From Hymenobacteraceae bacterium (GTDB taxonomy: Bacteria > Bacteroidota > Bacteroidia > Cytophagales > Flexibacteraceae), in contig CANHCT010000002.1 of NCBI GenBank assembly GCA_947459175.1, positions 1 to 50,851 on the forward strand: DNA of 50,851 bases, given 5' to 3'. A program made the position numbers and the translations under genes. This document shows positions 43,177 to 50,851 of this stretch, in pieces (position 1 is the first letter of the stretch; each line of letters starts with the position of its first letter). The notes under the pieces are model-generated. The model worked only from the letters and a program-made list of their open reading frames with translations, did not search any database and was not told where the DNA came from.

Positions 43177-45612
43177 TCAGTTTGCGGTAAACCTTAGGTT
43201 TTTGTAATTGCCTGTGCGCCAGATTTCTATAAAATTGTCGTAATAGGGTGATGAGGGATTGCCGGATTGTCCGCCCGGATAAATGCCCAGGGCTTTGGGT
43301 TGCGGTCCGAGTTCTACTAACATTTTCCAGGAGGTTCCGTGCACCGGACCGGTCGCATTGACTATGCCCTTTCCCCCGCCGGTAAAAAGCACATCAGTTC
43401 CCAGCCCGGCCATCATCCCAAGGTGGCCGATTTTTGTGCCTTTGAAATTGCCCCAGAGGTACGCATCTGAGCTTTTAACATAGGGTCCGCATTTTTTGAG
43501 CAAGCTGTCAGAGGCATTTTTCAGGGCCAAAGCCAATAGCCGGCTGCCGGTTTCCAATTCTTTGGTGCGGGGCAGGTCAAACCAATCCGAGTTGTCTTTC
43601 TCCAAAAAAATCTGCCAGGTCACATGCTTGTCGGGATAGCGCATGCCGGGGCCGAAATTATCGCTCCATGCCAGTTCCATAAAGGCATCGAACCAAGTAT
43701 CAAACAAGCCCGGGCCAACCTGATCCGGATCGTTGCGGAAGTTCCATTTTTCAAGCAGACGGGTCATCCATGGGGCGGGATTTCCGGTTTTTTTAATACT
43801 TTCCAACATCACAGGCAGTGTTTTTTCGGCCCACAGGTTTTGGTTGTCGTTTTGAATTCCGGCCATGTCGTTCAAGGAGAATTTTTTGCCGGCACCCAGC
43901 AGTTGGTTGATGCGCTTGCCCCGCTCCAGTGCATAGTAATTCCAGTTGAGGTAATAAGGATAAGTAGTATCGGCAGGAATTTGATTGGCAGAGCTCACAA
44001 ATCCCCTCGCAGGATTGATCTCTTCCGGCAGGTGGGCCCGCGGCAGGAAGCCTTTCCACATGTGGCTGGAGTCGGCTGCCAAAAGGAGAAATTTTCCCTG
44101 ATCCGGCCAGCGGAGCGGAATTTTTCCCTGTTGGGCAAACATGGCAATGTTGCCTTTCTTATCGGCAGCCACAAAGTTCTGAGCAGGAGCGAGATAGGAT
44201 TCAAGTGCAGCAGGTATTCCATCGATTCCGGAGGCCTGATTCAGCCGCAAAAAAGTCAGCAATTCATTTCCGGGATCGTGGGCAGTCCAACGCAGGGCAT
44301 ATCCTTCTGGCACCTGCTCCTGATAGGGTTTTTCACCCTTGCGGTACACCACAGGGCCCAGATGTGTCCAGTAGACCGTATCATTTACTGAGCTGCCGTT
44401 GCGCAGTTTTAATTTCTCAATTTTCAGGGTGCAGGGCTTCCATTTACCCTCTGACCAATAAAAGCGCCTCGATTTATCCTTGAATTCGATGCGGAACCAG
44501 TCGGCGGCATCGGGATAGCCGTTGGTAATGCCCCATGCCACATTTTCATTAAATCCTGAAATAATGCAGGGTGAACCGGGCAGGCTTGCACCCATGCAGT
44601 GGTAGCCGGGTGCAATGATTTCGGCCAAATACCAAACCGAGGGCAATTTCAGGTTCAGGTGCGGGTCGTTGGCCAGCATGGGAAAGCCAGTACCGGTTTT
44701 TGAACCGGACAAGGCCCAGCTGTTGGAACCTACCGCATCGTCGTCTTTCAGTCTGGGTCCCTTGTTTTCGGGAATACTGGAATCGGTGGTGTCGGTCCAG
44801 CCCATGGATAGGGGTACCGGCGGAACAGGCAGAGCCTTGAATTTCCAGGCAGTTCCCGGTGAAATGATGGGCTCCATACCCGGGAGACAATTTGGAAAAA
44901 GCTGGTCGGACACCGATTTGCCAAATCTTTCCAATATCAGATTCATGGCTTTGTCTTCCGTATTTCCGGACAAAATAAAGGCCATCCTTTTCAGGAGAAA
45001 GGCCGGGTCGGTGGCTTGCCACCGGGATGGCTTGTAATCGAGTACCTTGAATTCCAAAGGAAGTTGCCGCTCGGGCCAGCTCTCGATAGCGGAATTCACC
45101 CCTTCGGCATAGGCCTGCAGAAGAAGGCGGGTGCGGGGGTCTTTCATCATTTTTCTGCCGCTTCGTTCCGCAGCTTCGGCAATGCCAAAGCGCCTTTGAA
45201 ATTTATCCATTTCCAGGGTCTTTTCCCCGATTACCTCAGATAATCTGCCCGCAGCAGCGAGTGTATGAAAATCCATCTGCCAAAGCCGGTGCCTTGCGGT
45301 GATAAAGCCCTGTCCGAATATGGCATCCCGGAGAGACCCTGCACGGATGCGGGGGATGAGGTCTTCGTCCAGCCTGATTTTTATTTCTCCATCAGAACCT
45401 TTAAGCCGGTAAATACCCGGTTTCTGATAATCTTGAAGGGTAATCTGAAATGCCCCTTCCCAGGGACTCAGAAATCGACCTGCCGGTGGAATCATCCCGA
45501 AACGGGTGTGGCTGCAAATTACCCCGACCACCAACAAAATCAGCCAGAAAAGCCAGGCCCAGGAGCGTTGGTTTTTCCGGCTTGAGGGATACAGGTTGCC
45601 TAATTTTGACAT
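43177..45612 (-). CDS. Penicillin acylase family N-terminal nucleophile hydrolase
   Basis: An 811-residue periplasmic amidase precursor. The first 40 residues hold one hydrophobic segment (AWLFWLILLVVGVICS), which may be a signal anchor or signal peptide. The A-chain region has GQGFITARHRLWQMDFHTLAA. The self-cleavage site and nucleophile are in VGSNSWALSGSKTGTGFPMLANDPHL (Ser296 after Gly295). Motifs of the B chain such as AWGITNGYPDAADWF and NAT-PVHGTSW near the end are present. Members cleave penicillins, cephalosporins or acyl-homoserine lactones; the substrate here is unknown. The ATG at 45612 is used. Confidence 0.92.
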   Translation of the reverse strand: MSKLGNLYPSSRKNQRSWAWLFWLILLVVGVICSHTRFGMIPPAGRFLSPWEGAFQITLQDYQKPGIYRLKGSDGEIKIRLDEDLIPRIRAGSLRDAIFGQGFITARHRLWQMDFHTLAAAGRLSEVIGEKTLEMDKFQRRFGIAEAAERSGRKMMKDPRTRLLLQAYAEGVNSAIESWPERQLPLEFKVLDYKPSRWQATDPAFLLKRMAFILSGNTEDKAMNLILERFGKSVSDQLFPNCLPGMEPIISPGTAWKFKALPVPPVPLSMGWTDTTDSSIPENKGPRLKDDDAVGSNSWALSGSKTGTGFPMLANDPHLNLKLPSVWYLAEIIAPGYHCMGASLPGSPCIISGFNENVAWGITNGYPDAADWFRIEFKDKSRRFYWSEGKWKPCTLKIEKLKLRNGSSVNDTVYWTHLGPVVYRKGEKPYQEQVPEGYALRWTAHDPGNELLTFLRLNQASGIDGIPAALESYLAPAQNFVAADKKGNIAMFAQQGKIPLRWPDQGKFLLLAADSSHMWKGFLPRAHLPEEINPARGFVSSANQIPADTTYPYYLNWNYYALERGKRINQLLGAGKKFSLNDMAGIQNDNQNLWAEKTLPVMLESIKKTGNPAPWMTRLLEKWNFRNDPDQVGPGLFDTWFDAFMELAWSDNFGPGMRYPDKHVTWQIFLEKDNSDWFDLPRTKELETGSRLLALALKNASDSLLKKCGPYVKSSDAYLWGNFKGTKIGHLGMMAGLGTDVLFTGGGKGIVNATGPVHGTSWKMLVELGPQPKALGIYPGGQSGNPSSPYYDNFIEIWRTGNYKNLRFTAN

Positions 45613-45935
45613 GGTCGGTTTTGCTTGGCTTGCGAATTAAATTAAAATTCAGGGCTGCAGGAAATTCTTCCCTGCCGCAAGACCTGACTGTTGCACAGCC
45701 AAGTCTTAATTGCCTTTTGGGATGTTCCCCTAATTGAGGAAATCAGATGTCAGGTCTAAGGTAGAAAAATCAAGGTTTAGGATATTGATATTCAGTATTT
45801 TAAATTATGCAAAACCAAATCTTGAAACTTTTTAAATTCAGCCTTTCTCCCTTCAGCCTGTTCCCCGACCGGAATAAAAGAAAAAAAACCCACTTTTCAG
45901 TGGGTTTTCGTATTCATTTTTTTTAGAAAGAAAAA
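45613..45935. other. 323-base intergenic region between penicillin acylase gene and rpsB
   Basis: No gene is seen, and no tsf follows rpsB. The right part holds the rpsB terminator (45881-45908). The left part should hold the penicillin acylase promoter, but no exact -7 box is found. Confidence 0.5.
45881..45908 (-). terminator. Rho-independent terminator of the rplM-rpsI-rpsB operon
   Basis: On the minus strand AAAACCCACT (45908-45899), a GAAA tetraloop and AGTGGGTTTT (45894-45885) form a perfect 10-bp stem, followed by a further TTTT (45884-45881). It begins about 27 bases after the rpsB stop. Confidence 0.9.
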
Positions 45936-46790
45936 TCAGGCTTCTTCTTCAGAACCTGTTTCTGCTTCGGCAGAGGGCTCAGCAGGGGCAGCCACTTCCT
46001 CTGCAACAACAGCGGCCTCGGCCACAGGTGCTTCTTCGGTAAGGTATTGCTCTGCGGCTTTGTATTCCATATCTTCGGCAGATTTCTCTTCATCCCTTTC
46101 CCGCTTGCGCTCCATCAGACCCTCTTCTATGGCCTGACCGATAATCTGGGTCACCACAGCAATGGATTTGAAGGCATCGTCGTTGGCCGGAATGGGGAAG
46201 TCGGCCACATCAGGATCAGAATTGGTATCTACCATGGCAAATACCGGGATACCCAACCTTTTGGCTTCTTTCACGGCAATGTGCTCTTTGCCCACATCTA
46301 CGATGAAGAGAGCAGAAGGAAGACGGGTAAGGTCGGCAATACCGCCCAATACCTTTTCCATTTTCTCTTTGTTGCGGCCAATCATCAGCCTTTCTTTCTT
46401 GTTGATGTTGTGGCCCTCATCTTTCAACTGTTTTTCCAGGCCCTGCATTTTTTTGAGGGACTTGCGTACAGTGGTGAAGTTGGTGAGCATGCCACCCAGC
46501 CACCTTTCGGTAACATAGGGCATTTTCAGCCTGCGGGCTTCATCGGCTACCATTTCCTTGGCCTGCTTTTTGGTGGCCACGAACATGATTTTCTTTCCTG
46601 CTTTGGCAATGTTGCGCATAGCGGAGGCCGCATTCTCAAGCGAGGCTACGGTTTTGTTGAGATCGATGATGTGGATTCCGTTGCGCTCCATGAAAATGTA
46701 AGGCGCCATTTTCGGATTCCACTTGCGGGTGAGGTGACCAAAATGTACACCTGCATCCAAAAGAACTTTGTAATCTACTTTTACAGACAT
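45936..46790 (-). CDS. rpsB: 30S ribosomal protein S2
   Basis: Protein S2 of the small ribosomal subunit. The 284-residue chain begins VDYKVLLDAGVHFGHLTRKWNPKMAPYIF, and has ATKKQAKEMVADEA, ERWLGGMLTNFTTVRKSL, ADLTRLPSALFIVD and IPVFAMVDTNSDPD, all universal S2 segments. A C-terminal acidic tail (from about 245; many E and A) extends it, which is common in Bacteroidota. It is last of the rplM-rpsI-rpsB operon, 26 bases after rpsI, and is followed by a strong terminator rather than tsf. Confidence 0.97.
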   Translation of the reverse strand: MSVKVDYKVLLDAGVHFGHLTRKWNPKMAPYIFMERNGIHIIDLNKTVASLENAASAMRNIAKAGKKIMFVATKKQAKEMVADEARRLKMPYVTERWLGGMLTNFTTVRKSLKKMQGLEKQLKDEGHNINKKERLMIGRNKEKMEKVLGGIADLTRLPSALFIVDVGKEHIAVKEAKRLGIPVFAMVDTNSDPDVADFPIPANDDAFKSIAVVTQIIGQAIEEGLMERKRERDEEKSAEDMEYKAAEQYLTEEAPVAEAAVVAEEVAAPAEPSAEAETGSEEEA

Positions 46791-46816
46791 AAATGTAAAA
46801 TCTTGAAGGTGAACAA

Positions 46817-47203
46817 TTAGCGTTTAGAGAACTGGAAGCTTCTGCGGGCCTTGCGACGACCATATTTCTTCCTTTCCACCATGCGGGAATCCCGGGTAAG
46901 GTATCCTTCTTTTTTGATGGCAGGTCTGTTTTCAGGGCTGATTTCTACCAGCGAACGGGCTATCCCAAGACGAACGGCCTGCGCCTGTCCGGTTACGCCA
47001 CCTCCTTTTACATTTACATGAAAATCATATTTGCCCATTTCATTTACCAGTTCAAGCGGCTGGTTGACAATGATCTGAAGCACTTCGGAAGGAAAATATT
47101 CCTTAATATCCCTTGAGTTGATGGTAATGCTGCCATTACCCGGACGAAGGTAAACGCGTGCGATGGCTGTTTTTCTTCTTCCTATGTTGCTGATTTGCTG
47201 CAT
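46817..47203 (-). CDS. rpsI: 30S ribosomal protein S9
   Basis: Protein S9, whose C-terminal tail reaches the P-site tRNA. The 128 residues include [22 protein letters not shown] at the start, [20 protein letters not shown] in the middle and the basic end [17 protein letters not shown], which fits the family exactly. It starts with ATG at 47203, five bases after the rplM stop, and so is in one operon with rplM and rpsB. Confidence 0.97.
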   Translation of the reverse strand: MQQISNIGRRKTAIARVYLRPGNGSITINSRDIKEYFPSEVLQIIVNQPLELVNEMGKYDFHVNVKGGGVTGQAQAVRLGIARSLVEISPENRPAIKKEGYLTRDSRMVERKKYGRRKARRSFQFSKR

Positions 47204-47208
47204 GTTCC

Positions 47209-47658
47209 TTATCCTTTAATGTCTATGGCTTTGGGTGACTGGGCTGAATGGGGATGCTCGGAACCGGCATACACAAACAGGTGTGTAAAAAGTCTTCTTC
47301 CCAGTCTGTTTTTAGGAAGCATGCCTTTGACGGCCATCTCTATCAGTTTGGCCGGATTTTTGGCCATGATGTTGGCCGGCGATTTGAAACGCTGTCCACC
47401 CGGATAGCCGGTATGGGAAATGTGAACCCGATCGGTCATTTTTTTGCCGGTAAGTCTTACCTTTTCGGCGTTGATCACGATCACATTGTCTCCCCCATCT
47501 ACATGCGGAGAGTAGGTTGGCTTGTGTTTGCCTCTGATGATCTTTGCTACCTCGGTAGCCAGCCGACCCAACACCAGAGCTTCTGCGTCAACAATAACCC
47601 ACTCTTTCTCAGCCTTTAAGTGGCTCAGGTGAGGAGTCTTGAAGCTTGTAGTACTCAC
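47209..47658 (-). CDS. rplM: 50S ribosomal protein L13
   Basis: Protein L13, an early assembly protein of the large subunit. The 149-residue chain has [38 protein letters not shown], then [23 protein letters not shown] and [21 protein letters not shown], all typical. It starts with GTG at 47658-47656 and leads the rplM-rpsI-rpsB operon. A -7 box (TACTTTTG) lies just upstream. Confidence 0.97.
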   Translation of the reverse strand: MSTTSFKTPHLSHLKAEKEWVIVDAEALVLGRLATEVAKIIRGKHKPTYSPHVDGGDNVIVINAEKVRLTGKKMTDRVHISHTGYPGGQRFKSPANIMAKNPAKLIEMAVKGMLPKNRLGRRLFTHLFVYAGSEHPHSAQSPKAIDIKG

Positions 47659-47690
47659 GATTTTTTGATTTAATTTTTAAAAAAGGACTG

Positions 47691-47698
47691 CAAAAGTA
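47691..47698 (-). promoter_or_regulatory. -7 box of the rplM-rpsI-rpsB operon (TACTTTTG)
   Basis: The minus strand reads TACTTTTG at 47698-47691, an exact TAnnTTTG. The -33 position has CTG instead of TTG at 22 bases. Transcription would start about 25-30 bases before the rplM GTG. Confidence 0.5.
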
Positions 47699-47884
47699 GA
47701 GAAAATTTCATTTGATGATGCAGGACGCATCAATATTTTTATGCCTGCTCTCCGTAGGGCCAGAATTTTTCAGGCTTTTTTATCCTTCCGGAGACCTTAT
47801 TTCCTTACTTTCCCCTGAGCCATTCCGGACCTCATGGCGAAAGATTCATAATTTTCATGCATCATTGGGCTCAGTTTGTTTACC

Positions 47885-49051
47885 ATGAAATTCCTAAAAA
47901 AGATTATCTGTTTCAGGACGGTTTTCTTCCGTTTATTCTTTATTATATGGATTCTTTGTTTAGGTCCGGTTATTCAACCCATGGCACAGATCATCAATCC
48001 CGGTATGATGGAAGATACAAGCCAGGGCGAAAAACTGGGAAAGATTTATCTGGAAGGGTACCTCGATGCCTACACCGGATATTTCAGCGGCCGGGCCCCG
48101 GGAAACGACATTCCCTATTTTGTAAACCACAACCGCAGCGGTGAACTGAACATCAATCTGGCTTACCTCAACCTCCGGTACAACGGAAACCGGATTCGGG
48201 CGAAACTCATTCCTGGATTTGGCAGCTATATGAACGCAAACTACGAGCAAAAAGGAACCCTGGGCCATTTGGTTGAGGCCAATATGGGCTATAAATTGCT
48301 TCAAAACAAAGACATATGGATTGATGCCGGAATTTTGGCTTCACCTTATACCAACGAAAGCCCCATCAGCCGCGATCAACTCATGTATACCCGAAGCCTT
48401 TCGGCCGAAATGGTGCCTTATTATTTGTGCGGGGCCAGAGTTTCTTTTCCCCTTGGAAAAAAATGGAATGCTTACCTTTATTTGCTGAATGGCTGGCAGA
48501 CCATTATCGACAACAACAAAGGCAAAGCCCTCGGTACCCAGTTGGAGTTTCGCCCCAATGGCCATAACCTCTTGAATTGGAATACCTTTGTGGGCGAAGA
48601 AGGCGGATTCGACGGGCAACCGGAGAAACTGAGAATGTTGAGCGATTTTTACTGGGTGTTCAATTCCAAAGGCAAATGGAGTTTTACCTCCTGTCTTTAT
48701 TTCGGAGCAGAGCAGCAACGCTACAAGCCCCGCTCTTCCTGGGGATTTTGGGCACAGGCCAATTTTATTGCCAGGTATACCTTCGGACCCAAACACTCCC
48801 TCTCGGCCCGGGCGGAATATTTCTTCGACCCCGATAATTCCGTAGTGAATCCACCGGTATTTCGTTCCCGGAGTACCGAATTTTCTATGGGCAGTGCCGG
48901 CTTGTGCTGGAACATCCGCCTCAGCGACAATGCATTATTCAGAGTGGAGGGGAGACAATTCTACGCTCCGGAAAAAATCCTGTCCGAAAGATCTGGTAAG
49001 CCGACCGCATTCAATACCTGGCTCATTTGCGGAGCTACGGTTTCTTTTTGA
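47885..49051 (+). CDS. Outer membrane porin (putative beta-barrel porin-2, OmpL-like)
   Basis: A 388-residue exported barrel protein. A long signal region (MKFLKKIICF..., ending PMAQ) precedes regular amphipathic strands: KIYLEGYLDAYTGYF, LNINLAYLNLRYN, RAKLIPGFGSYMN, VEANMGYKLL, WNAYLYLLNGWQTI and others, and a last strand ending CGATVSF with terminal phenylalanine. The DAYTGYF and LNGWQTI segments are like those of the bbp2 porin family. It may pass small solutes across the outer membrane; the solute is unknown. The ATG at 47885 is preferred over a TTG three codons earlier. Confidence 0.8.
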   Translation: MKFLKKIICFRTVFFRLFFIIWILCLGPVIQPMAQIINPGMMEDTSQGEKLGKIYLEGYLDAYTGYFSGRAPGNDIPYFVNHNRSGELNINLAYLNLRYNGNRIRAKLIPGFGSYMNANYEQKGTLGHLVEANMGYKLLQNKDIWIDAGILASPYTNESPISRDQLMYTRSLSAEMVPYYLCGARVSFPLGKKWNAYLYLLNGWQTIIDNNKGKALGTQLEFRPNGHNLLNWNTFVGEEGGFDGQPEKLRMLSDFYWVFNSKGKWSFTSCLYFGAEQQRYKPRSSWGFWAQANFIARYTFGPKHSLSARAEYFFDPDNSVVNPPVFRSRSTEFSMGSAGLCWNIRLSDNALFRVEGRQFYAPEKILSERSGKPTAFNTWLICGATVSF

Positions 49052-49219
49052 TGGTGAATCCGGATTTGCCAAAACCTGTTTTTAGTACGAATCGGGCATC
49101 CGTTTCGAATTTGTCGTAAATCCAGTTGGTCATTTCGGGCTGATGCTGTAATTAGCCGGTTAAATTCAGGGGAACAAACCCCCGTTCAACTATCTGAAAA
49201 TAAACAAATTAAGAAATTT

Positions 49220-50599
49220 ATGACACAGACCGCTTACATTCAGGCCAACCGGCAGCGATTTTTAGACGAACTGTTTGAGCTACTGCGCATTCCCTCCGTG
49301 TCGGCCGATTCTGCTTACCGGGATGATGTTTTTAAGGCGGCTGCCTATGTGGCCGACAAATTGAAAGCAGCCGGTGCAGATGCCGTAGAAATTTGTCAGA
49401 CAGCGGGGTATCCCATTGTATATGGCGAAAAGATGGTCGATCCCGCCCTGCCTACTGTGCTGGTATATGGCCACTACGATGTGCAGCCTTCTACGCCCGA
49501 AAATCTCTGGATATCGCCCCCCTTTGAACCCGAAATCAGGAAAACCGACATCCATCCGGACGGGGCCATATTTGCCAGAGGAGCCTGCGACGATAAAGGG
49601 CAGATGTATATGCACATCAAGGCATTTGAAACCATGATGGCCACCCAAACCCTGAGCTGCAATGTGAAATTTATGATCGAGGGAGAAGAAGAAGCCGGCA
49701 GCGGAAATCTGGGTCCCTTTTGCATCGCCAACAAGGAGCGCCTCAAGGCCGATATGGTGCTGATTTCGGATACCTCTATGATTGCCAACGACTGCCCGTC
49801 TATCGATGTGGGCTTGCGGGGACTCAGCTATGTGGAAGTGGAAGTAACCGGCCCGAAGATTGACCTGCACAGCGGAGTATATGGCGGAGCAGTGGCCAAC
49901 CCCATCAACATGCTGGCCAAAATGATTGCCTCCCTGCACGATGAAAACAACCACATCACCATCCCCGGCTTTTACGACAAGGTAGCCGAATTGAGCACAG
50001 AAGAAAGGTCCGAACTGAACAAAGCCCCCTTCGACCTTCAGACCTATCAGAAGGAACTGGACATTGATTCGGTATGGGGTGAAAAAGGATATACCACTTT
50101 GGAAAGGACAGGCATCCGGCCGACTCTGGATGTAAATGGTATTTGGGGCGGATATACCGGTGAAGGTTCAAAAACTGTTTTGCCATCCAAGGCATACGCT
50201 AAAATATCTATGCGCCTGGTGCCCAACCAAACCCCGGACGAAATTACCGCCCTGTTTAAAAAGCACTTTGAATCCATCGCCCCTCCCGGCACAAGGGTGC
50301 TGGTGAAGCCGCATCACGGGGGCGAGCCGGTGGTAACCCCCACAGATTCAAAAGAATACAAGGCTGCCGAAAGGGCCATGGAGCGCACCTTTGGCAAGAA
50401 GCCCATCCCGACCCGGGGCGGGGGCAGCATTCCCATTGTGGCTTTGTTTGAGCGTGAACTCGGTCTGAAATCGGTTTTGTTTGGTTTTGGTCTGGATTCA
50501 GATGCCCTGCACAGTCCCAATGAAAACTACGGTGTGTTCAATTACTTCAGGGGAATAGAAACAATTCCTTTGTTTTTTGAGGAATATTCCAAAAGATAA
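49220..50599 (+). CDS. M20-family dipeptidase
   Basis: A 459-residue cytosolic metallopeptidase of the M20 family (dipeptidase/CNDP-like group), which splits dipeptides with two zinc ions. The metal site has VYGHYDVQP (His85), ARGACDDKGQ (Asp124), MIEGEEEAGS (Glu157, Glu158) and later SDTSMI. The lid-domain motif LHSGVYGGAVANPIN is present, as is the end GLDSDALHSPNENYGV, whose histidine binds zinc. The length is normal. It lies shortly before radA, in the same direction. Confidence 0.95.
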   Translation: MTQTAYIQANRQRFLDELFELLRIPSVSADSAYRDDVFKAAAYVADKLKAAGADAVEICQTAGYPIVYGEKMVDPALPTVLVYGHYDVQPSTPENLWISPPFEPEIRKTDIHPDGAIFARGACDDKGQMYMHIKAFETMMATQTLSCNVKFMIEGEEEAGSGNLGPFCIANKERLKADMVLISDTSMIANDCPSIDVGLRGLSYVEVEVTGPKIDLHSGVYGGAVANPINMLAKMIASLHDENNHITIPGFYDKVAELSTEERSELNKAPFDLQTYQKELDIDSVWGEKGYTTLERTGIRPTLDVNGIWGGYTGEGSKTVLPSKAYAKISMRLVPNQTPDEITALFKKHFESIAPPGTRVLVKPHHGGEPVVTPTDSKEYKAAERAMERTFGKKPIPTRGGGSIPIVALFERELGLKSVLFGFGLDSDALHSPNENYGVFNYFRGIETIPLFFEEYSKR

Positions 50600-50630
50600 A
50601 ATCAGTACAAACCGCTGATATACTGCTGAC

Positions 50631-50851
50631 ATGGCCAAAGCCAAAATGGTTTTTTTCTGCCGGAATTGCGGCTATGAATCGCCGAAATGGCAGGGCAAAT
50701 GTCCATCCTGCGGTGAGTGGAATACCTTCAGCGAAGAGCCGGTCCAAAAGGCCGGTTCTTCAGGCTGGTCGCCGGCCAGGTCCATTCCTCCGGGGCAGAA
50801 ACTGAGGAAAATAGAGGAAATCAATTTCGAAAATCAGGAAAGGCTCCCCAC
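50631..50851 (+). CDS. radA: DNA repair protein RadA, N-terminal part (runs off the window)
   Basis: The ATG at 50631 opens a frame to the window end (73 codons). It begins [17 protein letters not shown], then [16 protein letters not shown], the four-cysteine zinc finger (Cys10, Cys13, Cys24, Cys27) and GEWN motif of RadA, a RecA-like protein that helps branch migration in recombination repair. The ATPase and Lon-like domains lie outside. The gene starts 31 bases after the dipeptidase stop. Confidence 0.93.
   Translation, partial: MAKAKMVFFCRNCGYESPKWQGKCPSCGEWNTFSEEPVQKAGSSGWSPARSIPPGQKLRKIEEINFENQERLP

Noticed and set aside
47743-47781. GCCTG ... CAGGCTTTTTT, terminator-like on the plus strand
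   Set aside because: The stem is only five base pairs with a 23-base loop, and no plus-strand gene lies upstream to need it.
1-50851. CRISPR arrays, tRNA or rRNA genes, insertion sequences, phage genes
   Set aside because: Reading the intergenic regions on both strands showed no regular repeat-spacer pattern, no tRNA-like arms, and no transposase or integrase.

Overview
The window is a stretch of ordinary chromosome from a member of the Bacteroidota. The evidence is: four secreted proteins with type IX secretion (T9SS) C-terminal sorting domains, a type III glutamine synthetase, BshC of bacillithiol synthesis, a short CarB without the MGS domain, OmpH/Skp, TlpA and beta-barrel proteins of Bacteroidota type, and about ten -7 boxes of the Bacteroidota form TAnnTTTG, four of them reading exactly TACCTTTG. 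Gene starts include many TTG and a few GTG codons, and Shine-Dalgarno sequences are mostly absent. I see no phage, insertion sequence, CRISPR array, rRNA or tRNA. The order or family cannot be fixed from the sequence.

Layout. 1-4.3 kb: a truncated lipoprotein, then a minus-strand lptF/G-type permease, EamA transporter and ArnT-like glycosyltransferase set (an envelope-lipid flavour). 4.4-7.7 kb: two T9SS cargo proteins, surE and a secreted unknown, all minus. 7.7-12.4 kb: a beta-barrel protein, a TlpA/OmpH pair, and a YihY/ROK-kinase pair divergent from it with back-to-back promoters sharing TTGCAA. 12.4-18.4 kb: uvrD/pcrA, an orphan MazF-like toxin beside an antitoxin remnant, and a large T9SS zinc carboxypeptidase. 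18.9-25 kb: carB, an acyltransferase-like gene with an ArsR regulator, a cyclophilin and an SbtA-like bicarbonate transporter. 25.3-30.1 kb: hemE-ribF, yidD, and a GH57/glycogen-synthase-like pair. 30.4-38 kb: an 1132-residue repeat-built T9SS protein, bshC and glutamine synthetase III. 38-45.6 kb: an ATPase gene remnant, dnaE, a KTSC-like lipoprotein, a stand-alone HsdR-N nuclease domain and a penicillin acylase. 45.9-47.7 kb: the rplM-rpsI-rpsB operon ending in a strong terminator without tsf. 47.9-50.9 kb: a porin, an M20 dipeptidase and the start of radA.

Most genes are housekeeping (replication, repair, translation, pyrimidine, haem, flavin, thiol and nitrogen metabolism), mixed with envelope and secreted functions. 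No defence island or mobile system stands out. The less expected signals are non-coding: nested, partly exclusive inverted repeats between bshC and the glutamine synthetase gene, a long-armed hairpin ahead of the bicarbonate transporter, paired 9-bp arms in two intergenic regions, the symmetric divergent promoter at 10.47-10.52 kb, and an apparently leaderless hemE.
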